DNA of 10,009 nucleotides from an uncultured Bacilli bacterium (GTDB taxonomy: Bacteria; Bacillota_I; Bacilli_A; RF39; UBA660). Below the pieces are notes generated by a model. The model was not told where the DNA came from. It saw only the letters and a program-made list of their open reading frames with translations, and did not search any database. The position numbers and the translations under genes are program-made. Positions 1 through 6,623 of this stretch are shown piece by piece. Position 1 is the first letter of the stretch, and each line of letters begins with the position of its first letter. The DNA is taken from the NCBI GenBank assembly GCA_947631365.1, contig CANRLB010000039.1:1-10009 (forward strand). Reading direction: 5' to 3'.

Positions 1-212
1 TTAAGTTCTTCTGCTTCCAAGATTAATGGTTCATATTCTTTCATGGTTGATAAAATATTTTGATATTCTCTTTTATAATAGTTTACTAATTCATCATTAT
101 TAAATTCTTTTCTTTTGGGTATTTTAATTATATCAACTGGGCGGACTAATTCTTTATTAGTATTTATTTTATGACGTTTAAATATATTTTTTATTATCTC
201 AAATAAATTCAT
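1..212 (-). CDS. 5' end of an unrecognised protein gene, runs off the window
   Basis: The gene starts at an ATG (212-210) preceded by a good ribosome binding site (GGGGAG, about 6 nt upstream), and an extended -10 promoter lies just before it. Seventy codons are open with no stop before the window edge. The visible part begins MNLFEIIKNIFKRHKINTNK and is rich in Lys, Glu, Asn and Ile. It has no signal peptide or membrane segment, so it is probably cytoplasmic; the second half (about residues 40-70) looks helical and acidic. I recognise no family. Codon use matches the neighbouring genes. I am sure that it is a real gene start, but the function is unknown and the rest of the protein lies outside the window. 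Confidence 0.7.
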   Translation of the reverse strand, partial: MNLFEIIKNIFKRHKINTNKELVRPVDIIKIPKRKEFNNDELVNYYKREYQNILSTMKEYEPLILEAEEL

Positions 213-241
213 AATTAATCTCCCCTGAAAAAGTAATACTT

Positions 242-250
242 ATTATATCA
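242..250 (-). promoter_or_regulatory. Extended -10 promoter of the partial gene at 1-212
   Basis: On the minus strand the sequence TGATATAAT (250 to 242) is a perfect extended -10 (TGnTATAAT). The region about 17 nt upstream is T-rich with no good -35, as is common when an extended -10 is present. Transcription would start near 236, giving a leader of about 24 nt that contains the GGGGAG ribosome binding site. Confidence 0.6.
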
Positions 251-280
251 TCAATTTCTTAAAATAAAAAGACAAATACA

Positions 281-304
281 TGCGAAATCTCTAGAGAATT
301 CGCA
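281..304. repeat. 24-bp imperfect palindrome, possible operator or hairpin
   Basis: The outer arms TGCGAA and TTCGCA flank one A/A mismatch on each side and an inner perfect palindrome, TCTCTAGAGA. The element sits about 30 bp upstream of the extended -10 of the partial gene at 1-212. It could bind a dimeric regulator or form a hairpin. It abuts a second, AT-only inverted repeat (AAGAAAA 304-310 and TTTTCTT 317-323). Neither is followed by a clean T-run on the plus strand; on the minus strand a T-rich stretch begins about 10 nt after the palindrome, so a weak terminator is possible. Confidence 0.45.
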
Positions 305-344
305 AGAAAATTATCATTTTCTTAAAATTTCTTAAAAATTTCTA

Positions 345-373
345 TTTACAAAATATCTTTTTATTGATTAAAT
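345..373 (+). promoter_or_regulatory. Promoter of the putative type I toxin RNA
   Basis: A -35 box TTTACA (345-350, 5 of 6 consensus) is followed by a 17-nt spacer and the -10 TTAAAT (368-373). TG at 365-366 makes the -10 extended. The predicted start, about 380-384, falls at the first base of the long 5'/3' stem (384), which supports the call. Confidence 0.6.
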
Positions 374-461
374 AAAAAATTAAGGAAGATGTAGATAGGT
401 TGTTACCTAAACTTTTTTGAAAAAACTCAGGTGGGTTTTGGATAGAAAGGTGGTGGTGCCA

Positions 462-548
462 ATGACTAATAAAAGCCGAGAGGCATTTTTATTACTTATT
501 GTTTTAATTTTAGCACTAGCCTTGCTAATACTAGAAATTAAAAACTAA
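462..548 (+). CDS. 28-aa hydrophobic peptide, putative type I (holin-like/Fst-like) toxin
   Basis: The ORF is ATG to TAA, 28 codons, beginning MTNKSREAF. A short polar, charged N-terminus is followed by one membrane helix of about 16 residues made of Leu, Ile, Val and Ala (residues 9-24), ending in a short charged tail (E25, K27). The start has a strong purine-rich ribosome binding site (GAAAGGTGG at 446-454). Size, layout and context match small membrane toxins such as BsrE/BsrG, TxpA and Fst, which damage or depolarise the membrane when overproduced. I infer this from architecture and not from sequence identity. The ribosome binding region can pair locally: GTGCC just before the ATG can pair with GGCAT at 482-486, which would limit translation. 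Alternatives are a small regulatory membrane peptide or a chance ORF in a structured RNA; the good start and position between two promoters argue against chance. Confidence 0.6.
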   Translation: MTNKSREAFLLLIVLILALALLILEIKN

Positions 549-562
549 CCCAATGGGTTAGT
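540..562 (-). terminator. Intrinsic terminator shared by the antisense RNA and leuS
   Basis: Read on the minus strand, ACTAACCC-ATT-GGGTTAGT forms a perfect 8-bp stem with a 3-nt loop, followed by TTTT and further Ts. No T-run follows on the plus strand, so it acts in the minus direction. It is also the first convincing terminator downstream of the leuS stop at 631. Confidence 0.6.
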
Positions 563-595
563 GCTCACTTAGGTAACGCTTATTTGCGTCTTCCT
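540..595 (-). ncRNA. Putative antisense antitoxin RNA, about 55 nt
   Basis: Transcription from the minus-strand promoter at 602-630 would start near 595, almost exactly at the end of the toxin RNA stem. It would end at the intrinsic terminator at 540-562. The RNA is perfectly complementary to the last codons and 3' arm of the toxin RNA. It can fold into a small 5' hairpin (ACGC/GCGT, 576-589) and the terminator hairpin. Size and 3' overlap resemble type I antitoxins such as RNA II of par and RatA/SR4. It is inferred from promoter and terminator signals only. Confidence 0.5.
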
Positions 596-601
596 ATTTA
601 T

Positions 602-630
602 ATTTTAACATAATATTATTTTTTATACAA
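602..630 (-). promoter_or_regulatory. Promoter of the antisense RNA, right after the leuS stop
   Basis: On the minus strand TTGTAT (630-625) and TAAAAT (607-602) are 17 nt apart, with TGT directly before the -10 making it an extended -10. The -35 begins one base after the leuS stop codon. The predicted start near 595 coincides with the end of the toxin RNA stem on the opposite strand. Confidence 0.5.
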
Positions 631-3444
631 TTATTTTACTACTATATTAACAATTTTATTAGGAACCACAATAGATTTAATTATTTCTTTTCCTTCTAAA
701 TGTTTTGCAACATTTTCATCCATTTTAGCTTTATTTAAAACAGATTCTTCCTCTTCATCTTTTTCTATTTCAATAGATCCCCTTAACTTACCATTAACTT
801 GTACCCCAATGGTAATTTTATCATCAACTGTTTTAGCCTCATCATATTCTGGCCAATTACTTTTACAAAGCATTTCTCCTAAATGATTTACTTCATTTAA
901 TTCTTCAGTAATATGAGGAGCAATTGGGTTAAGTAAAATTAAAAGTAAGCGATAATCATCTTTAGTAATTGATGGCATTTTTTCATAAGCCCCAGTTAAA
1001 ATCATTAAAGAAGAAACAACTGTATTATACTTCATATTAGCAAGATCATACGTAACTTTTTTAATTGTTTTATGAGCTAAAAACTCATCTGTATAACCAT
1101 TTTTATCATTCAATTTAGTTTGTAATCTTTCAACTCTATCTAAGAAACGTTTACAACCTCTTAAAGATTCAATACTCCAAGCAGCATCTTTTTCATAATC
1201 TCCAATAAACATTTCATAACATCTTAATGTATCAGCACCATATTCTTTTACAATATCATCGGGATTAACTACATTACCTTTGCTCTTACTCATTTTTTCG
1301 TTATTTGAGCCTAAAATCATTCCATGAGATACTCTTATATCAATTGGTTCACTATTAGGTACTAATCCTATATTATGTAAGAATTGATTCCAAAATCTAG
1401 CATAAAGCAAATGTCTGGTGGTGTGTTCCATACCACCATTATACCAATCAACTTTACCCCAATATTTTAAAGCTTCAGGAGACGCAAAAGCTTCATTATT
1501 GTGAGGATCCATATATCTTAAGAAATACCAACTAGATCCTGCCCAGTTAGGCATAGTATCTGTTTCTCTTTTAGCTGGTCCGCCACATTTAGGACATTTT
1601 GTATTAACCCAAGAGGTAATTTTAGCAAGTGGACTTTCACCATCATCAGTTGGTTCATATTCGGCAACATCAGGAAGTAAAACAGGTAGCTCATCATAAG
1701 GAACTGGTACCCAACCACATTGATCACAATGAACTAAAGGAATTGGTTCTCCCCAGAATCTTTGTCTTGAAAAAATCCAGTCTTGTAAGCGATAATTAAC
1801 TTTTCGTTTTCCTAAATCTTTACTTTCTAAGAATTCAATCATCTTTTTAATAGCTTCTTCTTTATTAAGACCATCTAAGAATTCTGAATTAATATGAATA
1901 CCATCACCAATCATCGCACCAGGTGTCATAATGTATTCAAATGTTTTATGATGAAGTTCATCATTTATTTCATTTAATACTTCTTCTTTTGATACCCATT
2001 CAACATCAAATTTTTCATCATCATCTAGATTTTGATTTTCTCTATTTTCACTATTTAAAGTAAAATATAAACCAGTTGAATTAATATTAAAATATTTATC
2101 TTTATTATAAGCATAGTAATGATGATTAATCATTGGTGTTATATATTCTAACTTAATATCGGTATAACCAGTTTCTTCTTTTATTTCTCTTAAAGCACAA
2201 AGAAGTGGACTTTCACCATCTTTAATAGTTCCCCCAATAAATAATCTACCACCTAAATCATGCCAATTGATAGTTAAATATTTATCTTTCTTTGGATCAT
2301 AGACTACTGCTACAATAGAATTTTTCTTAAACTCATTTTCATGAGGTGTCCCAGTAACTTCTTCTAAAACTTGAATAATAGGAATATTATATTTTTGAGC
2401 AAATTCATAATCACGCGTATCATGAGCAGGAACCGCCATGATAGCCCCTGTTCCATAACCCATCATAACATAATCGCCAATCCAAATTTCAACATCTTCA
2501 CCATTAACTGGGTTAATTCCTACAACGCCATCAAGTTTGACACCTGTTTTTTCTTTAGTAAGTTCAGTTCTTTCAAAAGTCGATTTTTCTTTAGCAAATT
2601 TTTGATATTCTATTACTTCATCCATATTTTTAATTTTAGAACTTAATTTTTCTAATATAGGATGTTCCGGTGCTAAAACCATAAATGTTGCTCCAAAAAG
2701 CGTATCACACCTAGTTGTATATACAGTTATTACTTCATCTGTATCTTTAACTTTAAAATTAACTTCAGCTCCCTCTGATTTACCAATCCAGTTAATTTGA
2801 CCTAATTTAATTTTATCAGCAAAATGGGTATCTTTTAAACCTTCAATTAAACTTTCAGAATAATCACTCATTCTAAGCATCCATTGTTCTTTTTCTTTTT
2901 GAACTACTTTCGTACCACATCTTTCACAAACACCACCGGCAGCATCTTCATTAGATAAGCCCATTTTACAATTAGGACACCAATTAATATCTTTTTTAGC
3001 TTTATACGCCATTCCATGCTCATAGAATTTTAAAAATTGCCATTGGGTCCATTTATAATATTCTGGATCAGTTGTGGCAAATTCTCTTGTCCAATCAAAA
3101 GAAATACCTAAAGATTTTATTTGACTTTTAAATGTTTGAATATTTTCTTTAACCGCTACACTTGGATGTATATGATTTTTAATTGCATATTGTTCCGCTG
3201 GAGCACCAAATGCATCCCAACCCATTGGAAATAAAACATTATAACCTTTCATTCGCATACATCTAGAATAAGCATCTAGAGCTGTATAACTTCTAACATG
3301 TCCAACATGAAGTCCTGATCCTGATGGATAAGGGAACTCTACTAAAACATAATATTTTGGTTTATCACTACCCGTAACAGCATGAAATACCCCTTCTTTT
3401 TCCCAAATATCTTGCCATTTCTTCTCAATAATTTTATTCTCCAT
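631..3444 (-). CDS. leuS: Leucyl-tRNA synthetase with an inserted Nudix domain
   Basis: This is a cytoplasmic class Ia synthetase that charges tRNA-Leu with leucine using ATP. The signature sites are present: HVGH (residues 46-49, the HIGH motif) and KMSKS (717-721). Two Cys pairs (156/159 with 173/176, and 573/576 with 617/620) look like zinc sites. GSSWYFLRY (636-644) also fits the family. The CP1 editing domain shows the Thr-rich TTRCDTLFG (243-251; Cys where Pro is usual) and AHDTRDYEFA (340-349). At 937 aa it is about 130 residues longer than B. subtilis LeuRS. The excess is a Nudix domain (about 365-508) inserted in the editing region, with an intact Nudix box from G405 to Y427 (E411, R419, E420, E423, E424, G426). 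The ATG overlaps the upstream gene by 11 nt, implying translational coupling, and AGAAAGGAA serves as ribosome binding site. The operon is preceded by a leucine T-box. Confidence 0.97.
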   Translation of the reverse strand: MENKIIEKKWQDIWEKEGVFHAVTGSDKPKYYVLVEFPYPSGSGLHVGHVRSYTALDAYSRCMRMKGYNVLFPMGWDAFGAPAEQYAIKNHIHPSVAVKENIQTFKSQIKSLGISFDWTREFATTDPEYYKWTQWQFLKFYEHGMAYKAKKDINWCPNCKMGLSNEDAAGGVCERCGTKVVQKEKEQWMLRMSDYSESLIEGLKDTHFADKIKLGQINWIGKSEGAEVNFKVKDTDEVITVYTTRCDTLFGATFMVLAPEHPILEKLSSKIKNMDEVIEYQKFAKEKSTFERTELTKEKTGVKLDGVVGINPVNGEDVEIWIGDYVMMGYGTGAIMAVPAHDTRDYEFAQKYNIPIIQVLEEVTGTPHENEFKKNSIVAVVYDPKKDKYLTINWHDLGGRLFIGGTIKDGESPLLCALREIKEETGYTDIKLEYITPMINHHYYAYNKDKYFNINSTGLYFTLNSENRENQNLDDDEKFDVEWVSKEEVLNEINDELHHKTFEYIMTPGAMIGDGIHINSEFLDGLNKEEAIKKMIEFLESKDLGKRKVNYRLQDWIFSRQRFWGEPIPLVHCDQCGWVPVPYDELPVLLPDVAEYEPTDDGESPLAKITSWVNTKCPKCGGPAKRETDTMPNWAGSSWYFLRYMDPHNNEAFASPEALKYWGKVDWYNGGMEHTTRHLLYARFWNQFLHNIGLVPNSEPIDIRVSHGMILGSNNEKMSKSKGNVVNPDDIVKEYGADTLRCYEMFIGDYEKDAAWSIESLRGCKRFLDRVERLQTKLNDKNGYTDEFLAHKTIKKVTYDLANMKYNTVVSSLMILTGAYEKMPSITKDDYRLLLILLNPIAPHITEELNEVNHLGEMLCKSNWPEYDEAKTVDDKITIGVQVNGKLRGSIEIEKDEEEESVLNKAKMDENVAKHLEGKEIIKSIVVPNKIVNIVVK

Positions 3445-3814
3445 TTTTCATATTCCTTTCTAAATATCTTCCTAATAATTCATACATTGCATAAATTAAA
3501 GCAATTAAGAGGAAAAAACCAACAATAAATTTAACAATTAAATAAGTATCAAAGAATACTAATACCACATAAACAACAGATATAATAAAAGCATTAATTG
3601 CGGAAATAATAATTAATAACTTATTTAAAGGTAATTTATCTTTATTTAATTTAAATTTATTAATTAAATAAGTTAATTCCATTAAATCTTTTTTATTTTT
3701 TTTCTTATTTTTCATTTTTTTTAAATATTTTCTTTTAATAAAAAAATAATCAATTAGAAAAATTACAATAAATAAGATACTAAAAACTATTAAACAATCT
3801 TTAATATTTTCCAT
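3434..3814 (-). CDS. Small three-helix membrane protein, first gene of the leuS operon
   Basis: I do not recognise a named family. The 126-aa protein starts with MENIKDC and has a first membrane helix (about residues 6-25). Next comes a very basic stretch rich in KK (27-45), then an amphipathic segment (LMELTYLINKFKLNKDKLP), and two further helices (about 64-88 and 90-112). By the positive-inside rule the basic loop is cytoplasmic. I chose the ATG at 3814 because GGAGG lies just before it (3823-3819). A TTG at 3829 would extend the frame by five residues but lacks a ribosome binding site. The stop overlaps the leuS start by 11 nt, so both are made from one T-box-controlled message. The helix / basic loop / two-helix layout faintly recalls small YidC/DUF106-like membrane proteins, but no diagnostic motif supports that. 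Confidence 0.8.
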   Translation of the reverse strand: MENIKDCLIVFSILFIVIFLIDYFFIKRKYLKKMKNKKKNKKDLMELTYLINKFKLNKDKLPLNKLLIIISAINAFIISVVYVVLVFFDTYLIVKFIVGFFLLIALIYAMYELLGRYLERNMKNGE

Positions 3815-3830
3815 AAATCCTCCATCCAAT

Positions 3831-3864
3831 AAAAAAGATGAATACCAAAAGGGCGAATATTATC
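3831..3864 (-). terminator. Regulated terminator of the T-box leader
   Basis: On the minus strand GATAATATT pairs with GGTATTCATC (one bulge, two G.U pairs), followed by six Ts (3836-3831). Its loop contains CGCCCTT, the 3' half of the antiterminator, so the two folds exclude each other. The first gene's ribosome binding site lies immediately beyond. Confidence 0.7.
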
Positions 3865-4030
3865 CGCGGTACCACCTTAATTTATATCTTTAATAGACTA
3901 TAACGCGTCTAACCATAAACATCCAAAAGCAAGTTCATAATTATATTTTATTAGTTCTCACCAACCACTAACTCTCTTTCAAAATAATAATTTATTACTA
4001 CTCTTTTTTCATTTGTTTAACAACTTGTTT
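3831..4030 (-). promoter_or_regulatory. T-box riboswitch, leucine-specific, controlling leuS operon
   Basis: The conserved T-box AAGGTGGTACCGCGG is at 3878-3864 on the minus strand. Upstream, Stem I shows the usual parts: an AGTA/GAA internal-loop pair, the GGTTGGTGAGAA apical region, and the specifier segment GAACTTGC near 3936-3929. Read as CUU (3933-3931) or as UUG (3932-3930) the specifier means leucine, in agreement with leuS downstream. A short hairpin (TAGAC/GTCTA, 3894-3911) fits Stem III. Uncharged tRNA-Leu would stabilise the antiterminator (AAGG pairing with CCTT, GCG with CGC) and let transcription proceed. Confidence 0.92.
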
Positions 4031-4036
4031 AATGAT

Positions 4037-4065
4037 ATTATATTAAATTTCACTAATATATTCAA
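4037..4065 (-). promoter_or_regulatory. Promoter of the T-box/leuS operon
   Basis: On the minus strand TTGAAT (4065-4060) and a perfect TATAAT (4042-4037) are separated by 17 nt. The -35 lies inside the last codons of the GH31 gene, and no clear terminator separates the two transcription units. The start would be near 4030, just before T-box Stem I. Confidence 0.7.
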
Positions 4066-6451
4066 GAAGTTTAATAAACATTTTAATAAATATTTGCTCT
4101 AAACCATTATTTTTTAACTTTCTAATAGCAATTCTTTTTTTATTAATAGGTTCATTACTAAACATAATTGAAGCAATTCTTTCTTTTAATAAAGTTTCTA
4201 TTTTTAAATCACTAATTATTTCATCAACTTCTTCATTAATAATTCGAACTGCATCAATTTCAATATTATAACCTATACAATTTATTACTAATTCTTTTCT
4301 AGTTTCAACAGCTTTAATTTCTACCATAAAATCATTTTCATCTTCATAAGTTGTATAATTACGATATCTTTCTCCATCTACTTCAATAATAACTCTTTCT
4401 GGTATTCTCGTATTTCTAAAACGTATATTATAATCTCTTACATCTGGTATTAAACCTGTTTTTCCTTCAACTGGTTTTATTTTTAAAGTATAATTATTTT
4501 TATCATAATTAAAATCAAAAGAAGTAATAATAAAATATCCCTCTTCATAAAGCCTTGATATCCCATCATCTTCATATAATTTATAAGTATTACTAGCTCC
4601 AGGAAAAATATCAACTTCTAAAGTTTTTGGAGGATTAGTATTATTTATGTTTTCATCTAATTTAGCTAAAGGAATAATAGAACCCTCTTTAGCAAAAACG
4701 GGATAATCTTCATCTTTATAGAATGCTACATAACGTTTTCCACCAATAAATTTTTTACCAGTTTTAAAATCATACCATATTCCTTTTGGTAAAAAAATTT
4801 TTTCAACTGCTCTATTCATTACTTTATCTTTTGGCTTAGTAATCGGCGCTACTAATAATTCACTACCAAAATAGTATTCATTACGATAATCAGGTTCATC
4901 AAATAATTCAGGATTATAATAATATAGAGGTTCAACTAAAGGAAGACATGTATTATGATATCGATAATTTTCAGTGTAAATATAAGGAATTAATTTTTGT
5001 CTAAGTTTGCAATAGTCTTTAACAATTGTATAAGTTTTCATATCCCAACGCCATGGTTCTCTTTTATAATAAGCTCCTCTTTTAGCACTAAATCTAAATA
5101 TAGGACTATAACAAGCAAGTTCAACATATCTTAAATATAATTCATTATCTTCAATACCACCTTTATAACCACCAATTGCATGACTCCACCAAGAAAGTCC
5201 TATGTTACTAGCCATTGAATTAAAGTTAGGTAAATATTTCAAAGTTTCCCAACCAACTTTTGTTTCACCAGAATAATGAACAGGATATCTATGAGCGGCT
5301 TTGCCACCATTTCTTGACAATATTAAACCTCTACGATCTTGAAATTTTTTAAAATCAGTAAAATGATAATAATTTAGAACTCTTGTTACTATTTCATCTT
5401 TAGAATCAAGCCAAAAGAAATCAACACCAAGATCATATAAAGGATTAATTAGTTTATCAAAATAACTTGTTATAAATTCTTTATCTAATACTTTAAAAGG
5501 GATTGCTTTATCAGTCGAATAATTTAAATCACGACACATAGCCATGTAAGCATTATTTATACTAGTTATACCATCTGAACCATCTAAATTAACACCAACA
5601 TGAATTCCTCGATCATGCATATACTTAGTAAATTCTTGCGGATTTGGAAATAAATTAGGATTAAAATCGTAACCAGTTTTATATAAATCATAGTTATTAG
5701 AATCTTTTTTATGCCAAAATTCACTTAATAAAAGAACTGATAAAGGTATTTCATGTTTATTAAAAGTTTTTATTAATTTTTTAGTATCTTCAAAATTATA
5801 TATTTGATCTCTATTCCACCAAATACCAAGAGCATAACGAGGTAATAAAGGTGGATAACCTGTTAAAGTAAAATAATCTCTTAAACATAAGCCAAAATCT
5901 CTACGATAGGCAAATAGATAAATATCTGTTCTTTGCAAAGAATTGGCAACTACAAAACCTTCGGGATCTATAAATAATGAATGAGAATCATCTAAAGTAG
6001 CAAAACCATCAGTTGAATATAGACCATTAGCTAAAGGAGTAGATGTACCAAAATCACTGATACTAAAAGCACTTCCTTTAAAGTTTCTAGCTTCCGGATG
6101 ACCATAATACCAAAATTTATCGGTATTTAATAATTTAACTTTAAGATTGGCATCTGGAGCTAATTTAGATCCTTTAAATGGTTTTTCTTTAGCATATTGT
6201 AAAGAAAAATATTTAGTACTTATTGTTAAAATTTTTTCATTTTGTTCTACTTTAAATTGGGGTATAGGAAATTTACGATTATGAACTAATTCTGTTTTGC
6301 CATCATAAAAAACTCCGTTTAAAGAATATTCTAAACGAACTAATCTTTCACTTAAGACAGTTATCCGATAGTATTTACCTCGAAATATGACACTGGGATT
6401 TACTGCAAAATCAAGAGGATTAATTTTAAAATGTTCTCCTAAACTAGCCAT
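4043..6451 (-). CDS. Glycoside hydrolase family 31 protein (alpha-glucosidase-like)
   Basis: The protein (802 aa from the ATG at 6451) has the GH31 layout: an N-terminal beta-sandwich (about 1-200), a TIM barrel (about 205-545) and C-terminal beta domains (to about 725). GH31 enzymes release alpha-linked sugars by a retaining mechanism. The nucleophile motif reads FWLDS with D349 as nucleophile. The acid/base motif follows RYPVHYSG, but reads SGET where SGDT is usual, so E396 stands for Asp. There is no signal peptide, so it should act on imported oligosaccharides in the cytoplasm; the substrate cannot be told. A helical, charged tail of about 65 residues follows the last beta domain. I prefer the ATG at 6451 (AAGGAAAGG before it) because a perfect -10 lies at 6481-6476. 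A TTG at 6511 would add 20 residues but lies upstream of that promoter. It is monocistronic, between two independent units. Confidence 0.9.
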   Translation of the reverse strand: MASLGEHFKINPLDFAVNPSVIFRGKYYRITVLSERLVRLEYSLNGVFYDGKTELVHNRKFPIPQFKVEQNEKILTISTKYFSLQYAKEKPFKGSKLAPDANLKVKLLNTDKFWYYGHPEARNFKGSAFSISDFGTSTPLANGLYSTDGFATLDDSHSLFIDPEGFVVANSLQRTDIYLFAYRRDFGLCLRDYFTLTGYPPLLPRYALGIWWNRDQIYNFEDTKKLIKTFNKHEIPLSVLLLSEFWHKKDSNNYDLYKTGYDFNPNLFPNPQEFTKYMHDRGIHVGVNLDGSDGITSINNAYMAMCRDLNYSTDKAIPFKVLDKEFITSYFDKLINPLYDLGVDFFWLDSKDEIVTRVLNYYHFTDFKKFQDRRGLILSRNGGKAAHRYPVHYSGETKVGWETLKYLPNFNSMASNIGLSWWSHAIGGYKGGIEDNELYLRYVELACYSPIFRFSAKRGAYYKREPWRWDMKTYTIVKDYCKLRQKLIPYIYTENYRYHNTCLPLVEPLYYYNPELFDEPDYRNEYYFGSELLVAPITKPKDKVMNRAVEKIFLPKGIWYDFKTGKKFIGGKRYVAFYKDEDYPVFAKEGSIIPLAKLDENINNTNPPKTLEVDIFPGASNTYKLYEDDGISRLYEEGYFIITSFDFNYDKNNYTLKIKPVEGKTGLIPDVRDYNIRFRNTRIPERVIIEVDGERYRNYTTYEDENDFMVEIKAVETRKELVINCIGYNIEIDAVRIINEEVDEIISDLKIETLLKERIASIMFSNEPINKKRIAIRKLKNNGLEQIFIKMFIKLLEYISEI

Positions 6452-6475
6452 AACCTTTCCTTCTTTATTATCTCT

Positions 6476-6481
6476 ATTATA
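6476..6481 (-). promoter_or_regulatory. -10 element of the GH31 gene promoter
   Basis: A perfect TATAAT lies on the minus strand at 6481-6476, about 25 nt before the preferred ATG at 6451. The region 17 nt further upstream is A/T-tract DNA with no recognisable -35. A start near 6469 leaves a short leader that includes the AAGGAAAGG ribosome binding site. Confidence 0.45.
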
Positions 6482-6552
6482 TAGAATACCAAAAAAATTT
6501 TTCTTTTTCAATCTAAATTCCTTTTTTTGTTGAAAACTATTAAGTTATTAAC

Positions 6553-6575
6553 AAAAAGAAGAGATTGCTCTCTTC
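6553..6575 (-). terminator. Intrinsic terminator of the surface-protein gene
   Basis: On the minus strand GAAGAGA-GCAA-TCTCTTC forms a perfect 7-bp stem with a GNRA-type tetraloop, followed by TTTTTGTT. It lies about 50 nt after the stop of the gene at 6624-8936 and separates it from the GH31 unit. Confidence 0.85.
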
Positions 6576-6623
6576 CAGGATTAAGTCTATGAAGGTTTTT
6601 ACGAGTTTTCCTTCTCGGTTATA

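Larger units (their letters stand above)
384..594 (+). ncRNA. Structured RNA closed by a 26-bp end-to-end stem (putative type I toxin mRNA)
   Basis: Bases 384-410 pair with 569-594 over 26 base pairs with a single bulge (U401). Five of these pairs are G.U: 390/588, 392/586, 394/584, 398/580 and 400/578. They pair only if the RNA is read from the plus strand, because the minus strand would have A.C mismatches there. The stem therefore points to a folded plus-strand RNA and not simply to inverted DNA repeats. Inside lie a 28-codon ORF, a strong ribosome binding site, and an 8-bp hairpin right at the stop codon (544-562). The 5'-to-3' pairing is typical of type I toxin mRNAs of the Fst/TxpA/BsrG kind, where it keeps the message inactive and stable. 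The 3' end is followed by an AT-rich tract, so the exact end is uncertain. Confidence 0.6.

Noticed and set aside
384..594. The end-to-end stem as terminal inverted repeats of a small transposable element (MITE)
   Set aside because: No target-site duplication is visible, and the five G.U-type differences favour pairing in the RNA of one strand only. A genome-wide copy search could still change this.
384..594. 6S RNA or SRP RNA
   Set aside because: None of the conserved SRP (GGAAGCAGCC-like) or 6S bubble features is present, while a small ORF with a good ribosome binding site is.
1518..2646. Open frames at 1518-1727 (minus) and 2371-2646 (plus) within leuS
   Set aside because: Shadows of leuS in other frames, whose own frame is intact and clearly conserved.
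631..3444. Alternative genetic code (UGA as Trp), suggested by the Mollicutes-like base composition
   Set aside because: leuS, the GH31 gene and the surface gene are rich in Trp, all read from TGG in intact frames, with TAA stops throughout.
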